Part shown: in pieces, positions 55,190-64,000 of the stretch
Layout: each line of letters begins with the position of its first letter
How positions within the stretch are numbered: position 1 is the first letter of the stretch
DNA from: Scilla litardierei
Taxonomy: Eukaryota; Streptophyta; Magnoliopsida; Asparagales; Asparagaceae
NCBI GenBank assembly: GCA_030789695.1
Contig: CM061142.1
Span: forward strand, 157,948,714 to 158,012,713
Direction: 5' to 3'
Length of the DNA stretch: 64,000 nucleotides
The notes under the pieces: model-generated
Told to the model about the DNA's origin: nothing
Seen by the model: the letters and a program-made list of their open reading frames with translations, nothing else
The model's database searches: none
Made by a program: the position numbers and the translations under genes

Positions 55190-56045
55190 CTCAGATGTAA
55201 TTTGTCATGTAAGGCTTGGTCACATTGGACCAACGCGTATGGATAGACTTGCCAAACGTGGCCTTCTATCCAATGTTTCAAAGGTCGATATGTCGACCTG
55301 CGAACATTGCCTTGTAGGGAAATCTTGTCGCAAGCCGTTTGGAACCGGCACAAGGGCCGAGGTTCCATTACAGCTCATCCATTCGGACATATGTGGTCCG
55401 ATGAATGTCAAGACAAGACGCGGGAAGTCCTATTTCATCACTTTTATTGATGACTTCACCCGATTCGGTCATATCTATTTGATATCCCACAGAAGTGAAG
55501 CATTAACCTGCTTTAAAAACTATATGAATTTGGTGGAAAATCAATTAGAACGCAAGATTAAGGTCTTGCGAACCGATAGAGGCGGTGAATATCAATCGGC
55601 AAGTTTTAAGGAACTTTGTGATGAAAAAGGCATAGTTCATCAGGTAACTATGCCTTATACTCCGCAACAAAATGGTGTTGCAGAAAGGAGAAATAGGACC
55701 TTAATAGAAATGGTCCGTTCAATGATGGCGCAAGCTAACTTGCCAATCACCTTTTGGGGTGATGCATTATTGACGGCCGCTTTCATATTAAACCGCGTAC
55801 CCTCGAAATCAGTTAGATCCACTCCTTATGAGTTGTGGAACCAAAGGTCTCCTGACTTAAACAATTTAAAACCTTGGGGATGTGCATCCTACGCACATAT
55901 TTCCTCCCATAAGTATGGCAAACTTGGGCCACGGGGAAGGAAATGTATCTTTATATGATACGCAGAAAACTCCAAAGGTTATGTTTTCATTGGTCAGGAA
56001 GACAATGGAGGTCTAATTGAATTTGAGTCGAGGGATGTCACTTTC
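55190..56045 (+). pseudogene. pol: Copia integrase
   Basis: HHCC domain (HVRLGHIGPTRM, CEHCLVGK) and catalytic core with D in LIHSDICGPM, D in LRTDRGGEY and E in QQNGVAERRNRT, followed by the GKLGPRGRKCIFI region. A TGA at 55956 sits where the frame otherwise continues into YAENSKGYVFIG. A CGA to TGA change would explain it. Confidence 0.88.
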
Positions 56046-57586
56046 TTGGAAAATGAGTTTCCAAGACAGGGCGAGATAAGTCAGGACTTATCTCTATTTG
56101 AGATTAATGATCAAGAAGGATTACCTCATTCGAGTGGGAGAATTCTTGGTGAAGACGAAAATACGTTTCAAACTTCACCAATGGATGATACGAATGACGC
56201 TAATCCTATTCCATACGGGAATAATGATCCAAGTGGGAGCATTTCTAACGACATTCCAAGTGGGAGTGATATTAGAATTGATCTAAATTCGAGTCAACAA
56301 GGACTTGAAGAATCTCAAATACGACGTAGTAGTCGTACAAGGTTGGCTCCTCTAAGATTTGAGGATGAATTTCCGCAAACCTTTATGACTTTACTACAAG
56401 ATGATGACGAGCCTGCTACTTTCAAATATGCCGTATCATGCCCTGCAAAAGACAAATGGATGGAAGCGATGAAGGAGGAGTTGGAATCCATGAAAGTTAA
56501 CCAAGTCTGGGACTTAGTTGACTTACCCAGAGGACGTAGAGCTATTGGGAACAAATGGGTTCTCAAGATCAAGCATAAGGCTGATGGCTCTATAGACAGA
56601 TATAAAGCTCGCCTTGTCGTGAAAGGTTTTACGCAACAGGAAGGGATAGACTACGAAGAGACCTTCTCACCTGTTGTTCGTTTTACCTCGATTCGCCTGA
56701 TTCTGGCTATGGTAGCTTGCTTAGACCTCGAATTACATCAGATGGATGTAAAGACTGCCTTTCTCAATGGAGAATTGGACGAGGAGATCTATATGGAACA
56801 ACCAACAGGGTTTGTAAAGGAAGGAAACGAACATAAGGTTTATAAACTTCGTAAGTCCATATATGGTTTTAAACAATCCTCGAGGCAATGGTATATACTA
56901 TTTCAAGAAGTTATCTTATCAAATGGTTTTTCCATGCTTGATGAAGATAACTGTGTATATATCAAGAGGATTAAGAGCAAGTACGTTATTATGTCTCTAT
57001 ATGTAGATGACATTTTAATAGCCGGAAATGACAAGGGCTTTGTGATGGATATCAAGGCTTGGCTTTCATCAGTATTTGAGATGAAAGATATGGAAGAAGC
57101 CGCATATATCCTTGGAGTTAAGATTTCAAGGAATCGTTTGAAGTAACTTCTTTCTCTTTCACAAGAGACTTATATAAAGAAAGTTCTAGAACTTTTTAAT
57201 ATGCAGGACTGTAAGTCCATTGATATTCCAATAAGCATATGCGATAATTTATGTCTAAAGATGTGTCCTAAGAACCAAAGGGAAAAGGAAATTATGGAAA
57301 AAGTTCCATATTCCAGTGTAGTTGGTAGTCTTATGTACGCTATGATGTGTACAAGACCAGACATCTGTTTTGCCGTTGGAATGGTAAGTCGTTACCAATC
57401 CAATCCAGGGCAAACACACTGGAAAGCGGTTAAGAGGATAATTTTGCAAAAGACTATGATAAGACCAAGAAGGTAGACATAAGGTACATATCTACGCATG
57501 AGATGATAGCGGATCCGCTTACGAAGGCGATCCCCAGAAATGTGTTTTACAAACACTTATCATCTCAAGGTTTGCGTAAGAGCTGA
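56046..57586 (+). pseudogene. pol: Copia reverse transcriptase and partial RNaseH
   Basis: RT motifs are NKWVLKIKHKADGSIDRYKAR, EETFSPVVRFTSIR, QMDVKTAFLNGEL and the catalytic YVDD (about 57000). A TAA at 57144 interrupts the frame, which then goes on (SQETYIKKVL, YSSVVGSLMYAMMCTRPD). RNaseH is mostly deleted: sequence jumps near 57450 from WKAVKRI to the C-terminal end THEMIADPLTKAIP, losing the acidic active-site residues. Confidence 0.88.
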
Positions 57587-58601
57587 GTTGTACCAATGTA
57601 AATTCCCATGTCTGTAAAAGATCAAATTTAATAAAAGAATAAGTTCTTTTTCAAACATTGCATATGAGTTTCTTGAAAATGTTTGTGTACATTTTAAAAT
57701 CTCAGCTATATTTTCTAGTATGTCGGACAGATTGAGGTTGGCTCTCTCACATGAGCAACCGCCTTTATTATATCAGACGGATAAAATAAAGATGAGACCT
57801 GTTTAAAGTCAAAATCGTCAGACGGATGATTTAGAGTCATGACTTAAACAAAATGGTCGTATGAAAGATCTGCATCATATGGATGCCTACAAAAGATCTA
57901 AGAGGATTCTTAAATCCTATCTGTCTTATGCGGGATGTGGGTCCAGAAGATTATTTGAGTAGTAAAAGGGACTCAAAATCAGACATTGTGGTGTCTGATC
58001 ACCATCCTTACAACATCATTAAGACATACGCTCCCTGGGAAAGGAGTGATGTTCTAATACGTATTCATACTACGTATGCATTTTGACCATTGTGTTAGAA
58101 TAGTAAGTGTGTTTACTATTATGTGAGACCCAAAGACCACATGGGTCTTAACTCGTTACCCTTATGGACTCTAATTGATTCCTTAAGATTTGACTGGGTG
58201 ATTGCTATCTTAGTATGTTGCTTATGGACTATGGTCAATTCGGTCCGGCGGGGCATGTTAGAAAAGCAAGTCAAGTCAAGATCGAAAGGATCGCAAGAAG
58301 AGGAAGGTTAATTTCATATTCACATTTGGACTTTAGAGATTCAAAGTTGGCCAGCCAATTGTAATCTAAATGGGATTCAATTGTTGAATATAAAGTATAA
58401 GAAATATGAAGAAATAATCTGGGGTAAAGCATGCGTTGATCTACTCAACTTTGCACCTCGAGGAGTGTTGTGTATCTCTAACAAGTGCACAACAGCGGAC
58501 TCTATGCGCATGACGGTCACACGGCCTATTTCTTGGTATGATAAACAGAAGAGTTAAAGGAAAGATGTTTCCTTACAATCCCCTCAAGTGTGAGTGGGAG
58601 A
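57587..58601 (+). other. Copia 3' untranslated region and PPT
   Basis: About 1 kb without coding potential. The PPT GTGTGAGTGGGAGA (58588-58601) directly precedes the 3' LTR. Confidence 0.75.
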
Positions 58602-59129
58602 TGTTGGATATGGACGACATGAATACACCCATGGGGGGGTGTATGAGGGTATACGGACCTCAGATATCGCGTGCACGAAAGCGTGCACAAAGGGAACCTT
58701 TTTTCGTGTGAAAAGGACCACTCGATAAGTGGACAAAGTCACTTTATAAGTGCATAAAGGCACTCGATAAGTGAATGAAGAAGAGGATAAGTAAAAGGGC
58801 TAATATAGGCTGATAAGCTTATAAATGGTTATTTCCTAAAATAACTACCCCTAAAGCCTATAAATAGGACCTAAGGGTATGCCTTTTACACTAATGTAAC
58901 CATGCCATAAGTTTGCATAAGGCAACTTGTGTTCTTCTTCTCCCTTCCATTAAAATCCTCTTCTAAATAGAGATTTAGGTGGTGAAACTCTGCTTCGATC
59001 CTCCGTGACGAAGTATCGACCGTTGTGGCGAATCCGAGGGTGAAGTTCAGAGACTACGGTGCCACATACGCAAGCGTAAGTCTATGTTATTATTCGATCC
59101 TAATGTCGTTGTTTTGACAGGATCCTACA
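58602..59129 (+). repeat. 3' LTR of the Copia element
   Basis: 528 bp, same ends as the 5' LTR, followed by ATATG (59130-59134). Confidence 0.95.
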
Positions 59130-59134
59130 ATATG

Positions 59135-59465
59135 TCACTCGGCAAAGTGGCATCCTGTTTTCTGCAACGACTCTCTGTTTTCTCTCTATTCTCTGTTTTT
59201 CTTCCTCCCGTCAGTCTCTACCTTCTCCTGGGGCCTGAGCGCATTCCTGGGGTGCTCTCCCATGCCTTAGTCATCCTCCATATGAATGATCTTTCTTTCT
59301 CCATCTCCTGTCATTAAAAATAGAGCCCGTTGTCACGATTTTTATAGGCGCAAGACTCTAAACACTAATAATAAAATAAAATAAAAATAAAAATCAACTA
59401 AGAATGATATAAAACCGTCGGGTTGCCTCCCGACAAGCGCTTGTTTAAGGTCATGAGCTCGACCT
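59135..59465 (-). other. UTR and post-stop double hairpin of B2
   Basis: Continues the B2 UTR interrupted by the Copia element. On the minus strand hairpin I is AGGTC/GACCT around GAGCTCAT (59465-59448) and hairpin II is GTCGGG/CCCGAC around AGGCAA (59434-59417). The block begins 14 nt after the stop at 59480. Confidence 0.7.
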
Positions 59466-59479
59466 CCTATGATTTTCGT

Positions 59480-62244
59480 TTAGCGCGTGATGTTGGGCGC
59501 ATGCGAGATGCGACCGTCAAATTTACCGGGAAGGCCACTTGGATTTGGTTGTTGATGCTCGTGGGCTTTCCTCGACGTCCCCTCATCATGGGTAGATTTG
59601 GGAGATAAGTCCTCCAAGCTTGAGCTAGCACCAATTTTCTTCTTACTCGGTGACACCGATCTTTTATTCGGCGGAGCTTTCTTTGAATTGTTGACTGTGG
59701 AGAGCTTGCATAGCTCCCTTATCCTCACGACATCAGCGTCATCTTCTTTGTCATCGATCATAGAGCTATCCGGGGGTCCTCCAACTTCTCTCCAATGCTA
59801 GAAGTTTGGCCTTCTTCAAGGCCGTCATCATGGAGAGCGCCAATAGAATGTGGAATGGATTCATCGATTACCTCGTCAAGGAGGTCTACATAGTCCAACT
59901 CCTCTTGGTAGGGCATGTGCTTCATGGCTTTAGGGATATGGAACTCGACCTCGACGTTTTCAACATTCAAAGATAAAGTACCCTCTCTCACGTCGACTAT
60001 CACACAAGCGGTGGCTAGGAAAGGGCATCCGAGTTTAAGTGAAGTGTCGCCCTCCTCTTTGATGTCCATAAGGACGAAGTCACACGACAAGCATATTCCT
60101 CCCGGTACTTGGAGCGGTATGTCCTCCGCAATCCCTACCGGCCTAGTAACCCGACCATCCGCAAGTTGTATTCTTATGTCTGTTGGCTTCAAGTCAGTCC
60201 CCGTATTTAGTTTTCGAAACATGCTAAGGGGCATTAGGCTCACACTTGCTCCCAAATCTACCAAAGCCTTTTGTAGTGGGACTCCTCCAAGTGTGCATGG
60301 AATGCGAAAGCTTCCGGGATCCTTGAATTTAGTAGGCTCCTTTTCCCTCCGGGTTAACCAAGTTCCTTGCTCGGCAAGCATTATTTTCTCCTTCCTTTTC
60401 TTTCCCGATATTAAGTCCTTCAAGAACTTGGCATATGACGGGATATCCACAATAGCATCCATGAAAGATATATTGAGGCTAACTCTCCTCAAGTATTCAA
60501 GGAACTTGGCGAGCCTCTTCTCAATCTTGGCTCTTGCCAACCGTTGTGAAAAGGGCACCAGTGGCATGTATGTGCGCTCCTCATTAGGCTTCTTCATTTC
60601 AGAATTTCCACCTTCTTGCGGCTCTTTTGTGCGCTCCTCCTTAATAGCCGGCTCTTTGTCATCCAAAATCTCTACCACGGGCTCCTTGGTTTGGACCATG
60701 GCGGGAGTGGTATCCTTCCCGCCCCTAGTAGTAACCGCCACCACTGCATTGATGTGGCCGGTATTGCTTCGTGGATTGGGCTCCGGTTGAGCCGGTAATT
60801 GTTGAGTGTTCTAGTTAAGCAACACAAGTTGATCTCCAAGTTTCGCAACGACGGTATTAAGCGAGTCTTGTTGCGCCGTCAACCTAGCATTTATTTTTCT
60901 TTGCTCCGCCATGAATTCCACCACCCTAGCTTCATGATCTGATCTCGGTTATGCTTGTGGTGGGTTCGGAGCTCTCCAACCTTGATTATAACCCGGCGGC
61001 CTATATGGTCCCGCTTGTTGCCTAGGCGGGTAGTTTTGTTGTGGCAGGCCCCTCGGTTGGTATTGAGGTTGTGGAGGTGGAGGCCTAGATTGATGTTGTT
61101 GCGATGGTGGTGGGTTTAGAGCTCCGTCATTATTAGCATACGGGAAGCCCAGATGATTCCTCGTGGCCGGGTTGGACCAATAACCGGTGTTCCCCGCTAC
61201 ATATTGGATTTGCTCTATAGCACCCTCTCCATGCTCTCCTCCAATGAACATAGCTTGAGATTGGTCTTACCAATCGCTCATATTCCCTCCCGGCATAGAT
61301 GTGGCGGGAGCTCCATGCGGCTCGGTGATATACTTCTCCAATCTCTCCACGACCTTGTGAAGAGAGTCAAACTTATTGGAAAGCTCCGTTACGGCCTTGG
61401 CCTCATATATGCTCGTTGGCTTCAAGGATGTAGAAGATTGCCCTCGCTCGTCGCCCCATTGTTAATTATTAGAGGCCATCTCCTCTAATAGGGCCGTAGC
61501 TTCATCCGGTGTCTTGGATAGAATGGCTCCGTTGGCGGTTGCATCTATGATTTGCTTAGTGCCCGGTTGGAGTCCATTGTAAAAGTTGTGTAGTAGCTCC
61601 CATGCTTCGATGCTGTGATGGGGGCACTGATGCTGGAGATCTTAAAAGCGCTTCCATGCCTCGAATAGGGTCTTATGCGGTCCTTGCTTGAAGGACATGA
61701 GTACGCTCCTTATCTTCATTGTCTTAGATGGTGGGTAGAATTTATCAACAAAAGCACTAGCCAACTCATCCCAAGTAGTGAATATCACTTCCGCTTGTGT
61801 TCTCAACCAATATAGAGCTTTGTCTCTGAGGGTAAAGGGGAAGAGTCTCAATCGGATAGCATCGACGGAAACTTCCGACATTTGAAAGGTGGCGCACTTG
61901 GACAAGAATAGCTGAAGGTGATAATGTGGATTCATATGGGAGTTTCCATTGTATGGGTCTTGTTGCATTAAGACCACTAATCCCATCTTGAGCTCAAAAT
62001 TCTTATCCGCCGCCAACTCCGGTATAGCGATGGAAAAAGTGGTGGAAGAAGTCTTAGGCCGAAGCCTATCTCTGATAGATATAATCCTCGCCATACGTGC
62101 CGCTAATTCTTCCAGTGTCTCCGGTCGGTTCATACAACTGTCCTCTATGTTGAGTCTCTTCTCGGCTCTGATCCTCCTCTCGGTACGCTCGATCTCCGGA
62201 TCAAATATTATATCTTCTGGATTCGTCGTAGATCTCGTGTACAT
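59480..62244 (-). pseudogene. gag: Gag-protease of element B2, broken
   Basis: Starts at 62244 (MYTRSTTN). The gag core reads LRLFPFTLRDKALYWLRTQ and TWDELASAFVDKFYPPSKT, but a stop at 61642 ends the first segment. Further in-frame stops lie between there and 60745; at least two look like CAA/CAG to TAA/TAG. A Pro/Gln-rich linker (61251-60949) leads to the protease segment 60744-59758 with catalytic Asp at 60258-60256 (DLGASVSLMP). The frame shifts near 59758 into the acidic tail, which ends at 59480. No RT lies between protease and tail. Confidence 0.87.
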
Positions 62245-62356
62245 GCACAGAAAAATAGAGATTCGATGGAATTGTTAGCACGATAGAGGAGTAAAAAGAT
62301 AAAAATAATAAAACAAAAAGAAATAACTAAGTAAAGAAAATAAAACACTGTCGCAT

Positions 62357-62373
62357 CCCCGGCAACGACGCCA
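62357..62373 (-). other. Primer-binding site of B2, tRNA-Asp type
   Basis: On the minus strand TGGCGTCGTTGCCGGGG, one mismatch to tRNA-Asp at a position different from the mismatches in A1 and B1. Confidence 0.85.
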
Positions 62374-62379
62374 AAAACT

Positions 62380-64000
62380 TGATCGTGTTCGGATGTATAC
62401 TCGAAAAACGACTTGTAGTTTTACCGCAAGCACATGGTGTAGCGACGAGCGGGTATCGAACTCAGGGATGACAAATGACCGTGTCTTACTCAAATCACCT
62501 AGCTATCAAGAGAACAAGAATAGTTGGGTGTAATAGTCACAATCGTTCGAATATCAAGGAAATATCAATATAATAAAAAGCGTCTAGGGATGGGAAATCC
62601 CCACTACGGACCGTCTCTCATCCTTGTGATTCATAAATTTCATTGTTGCTAAGCTTGAATATAGGTGAACTAGTCGCAACTTAATGTAGAACCAAGCTCA
62701 CGCTCTCGCGCTATTGCCGGTCTATAGCAAACTTAGGACAGGGCCCACTCTCGTGCAAACCCTCGCATAAGCCGCTAGCGTGAAGAACGATATCATTGTT
62801 CAATCGTATCTTGAGCCCACTCTCATGCAAACTCGAGCTATGACCTAGGTTATGATAGGTCTTATTCGTCCAATCTCTTGCAAACGAATATTGGTATAGA
62901 TTCACAATTAAAAATCCTAGCTTTGGCCCAATCTCTTGCAAACCAAATCTATGGAAATCCAATTGTCAATCTAAATCGAATATCTTGACCTTCCTATCAA
63001 TTGTGATCCAATCTCTTGTAAATCTCAATCGATATGAATGCCTAGCTACCCCTAATCAACCATTCACAACCTAACCCTAATCAATTCTAGTAACAAATCT
63101 ACAAATTCATCACAATTCAGAGATAGGGTCCATAGGGTTCATCCACATGCCCTAGAACGACGGAATTACTCACTAGACATCATGCAAATCTCATAAAAAT
63201 CAATAATAAATGCGGCACAATTCATTGCAAAAGAGAAATAATGCATAAAAATTGAGTTTTTAATAAGAATAGACAAACAAATGTAGATGCCGATGATCTC
63301 CAGCTGAGATTTCACAAAGAGTAGCCGTCAAAAATCCTAAAAGAAAGTCTAAAAATTAATGTTCAAAAGCCTCCTAAACTAGGGCAAAAACTGGGTTTAA
63401 ATACCCTCTAAAATCGTCCAAAAAATCGTGACCAAACTGCCCATGCGCAGCCCAAAAATCGCAACCCTAACAGCAGGCGGAGAGGGTCACTCGGCCGAGT
63501 GACAAGGCCGAGTGACCCTTGTCACTCAGCCGAGTGACAAACCTTGTATAAAAACAGTAACTTTGGGTGTTTCAGGGTCTGTCTTCGGGGGGTGGCTCGG
63601 CCGAGTGGCTTTCTTCATTCGGCCGAGTGAGCATTCATACTCGACCGAGTGGGCCTCCTCAGAAACTCTGAAAATTCCAGTAACTTGGCCTTTCTTTGGA
63701 CGAAATTCCCTGTACCACTCGGGCGAGTGAACTTTCTCACTCGGCCGAGTGGGCTTCCTTCGTTCGGCCGAGTATACGCTGAAAATCATCGTGTGCGTAT
63801 CCGTTCTGTTCGGCCGAGTGGGGCTTCTTGCTTGGCCGAGTGAGTGGTCTACTCAGCCGAGTGGTGTGCTGTTGAGCTCATTCTTCCTTCTTTTTGCCTC
63901 CTTGTTGCTCCTATTGATTTTCTTCTTCTTCCGCTCATCCTCCATCGCTGATAAGTCCTCGAATGATCCGTGGGTGACATTCCCAAGCGCGTACAAATCC
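62380..64000 (-). repeat. 5' LTR of element B2, cut by the window end
   Basis: On the minus strand it ends CGATCA at 62380. About 160 bp of its start lie beyond 64000. The hairpin array (about 63035-62730) and palindromes (63480-63860) match the 3' LTR. Confidence 0.92.

Larger units (their letters stand above)
51899..59129 (+). mobile_element. Ty1/Copia retrotransposon nested in B2
   Basis: LTRs 51899-52425 and 58602-59129, tRNA-iMet primer site, gag, protease, integrase, RT, partial RNaseH and PPT in Copia order. It is flanked by perfect ATATG duplications (51894-51898, 59130-59134). The LTRs differ at about 24 of 527 sites by eye (about 4.5%). Coding parts carry frameshifts, stops and a deletion, so it is not autonomous. 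Because it is nested, B2 is older. Confidence 0.95.
34841..64000 (+). mobile_element. PIF/Harbinger transposon, heavily invaded, right end outside window
   Basis: The left end GGACCTGTTTCTTTGCGAGG (34841) directly follows TTA and resembles PIF/Harbinger inverted-repeat ends, which duplicate TTA/TAA. Inside, in the order expected, are a DDE transposase gene (40514-43845) and a Myb/SANT gene (44211-45415). Three insertions split it: a family-D solo LTR, a family-C solo LTR and element B2. Proof needs the matching right terminus, which must lie beyond 64000. The assignment of the ORFs to PIF is firm; the left boundary is inference. Confidence 0.55.
45416..64000 (-). mobile_element. Element B2: Athila-lineage element without pol, minus strand
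   Basis: Read on the minus strand: 5' LTR (64000+ to 62380), primer site, gag-protease (62244-59758), tail and double hairpin, UTR, env-like ORF (51066-49087), PPT and 3' LTR (47196-45416). A Copia element splits the UTR. LTRs, UTR and env-like gene match B1, yet RT, RNaseH and integrase are absent and the protease runs straight into the tail. It sits in the Myb/SANT gene. The flank at the 3' end is ATAGT; its partner lies outside the window. Confidence 0.9.

Overview
This is nuclear DNA of a flowering plant, probably a dicot. It has one intron-containing MYB-CC transcription factor gene, U2-type splice sites, tRNA-Asp- and tRNA-iMet-primed LTR retrotransposons, a PIF/Harbinger DNA transposon and TA/TTA target-site signatures. 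No RNA gene, CRISPR array or bacterial feature is visible. The species cannot be named from the sequence.

Left block, 1-25218 (nested Ty3/Gypsy elements). Element A1 (1-10714) is an Athila-lineage element with 1.6-kb LTRs, gag-protease and an 'env-like' ORF but no RT/RNaseH/integrase. It sits inside B0, a remnant (10715-12092) of a second Athila family. Element B1 (12093-22905) is also inserted in B0. It is the mirror image of A1: it keeps RT-RNaseH-integrase and a broken env-like gene but has no gag-protease. Its 3' LTR is cut at 22905 and abuts the 3' end of a Tat-lineage element (22906-25218) that carries a decayed antisense ORF and an intact-looking LTR.

Middle block, 25219-34840 (host DNA). 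A six-exon MYB-CC (PHL-type) gene lies on the minus strand (CDS 33594 to 26532, 238 aa). Its 4.3-kb last intron holds a 2-kb solo LTR.

Right block, 34841-64000. This looks like one PIF/Harbinger element that has been repeatedly invaded. It has a TTA-flanked left end, a solo LTR (35427-38264), a 0.62-0.66-kb tandem repeat, a transposase gene split by a solo Athila-like LTR of a third family (40757-42749), and a Myb/SANT accessory gene interrupted by Athila element B2 (minus strand, 45416 to beyond 64000). B2 again has gag-protease and an intact env-like ORF but no pol, and is itself split by a Ty1/Copia element (51899-59129, TSD ATATG). The right end of both B2 and the PIF element lies outside the window.

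The most unusual signals are non-coding and recur across the Athila families. (i) A row of GNRA-capped hairpins with a fixed UUG/G internal loop and changing, still-paired stems lies in the transcribed part of the LTR. (ii) A double hairpin sits 13-14 nt after the gag/pol stop codon, with compensatory stem changes. (iii) Arrays of perfect palindromes occur in both LTR and internal UTR, with a family-specific core. (iv) A hairpin precedes the polypurine tract, and PPT-like motifs are iterated. Together with the division of gag and pol between elements of the same LTR family, these suggest a trans-mobilised system with shared cis-acting RNA signals. That interpretation is inference.
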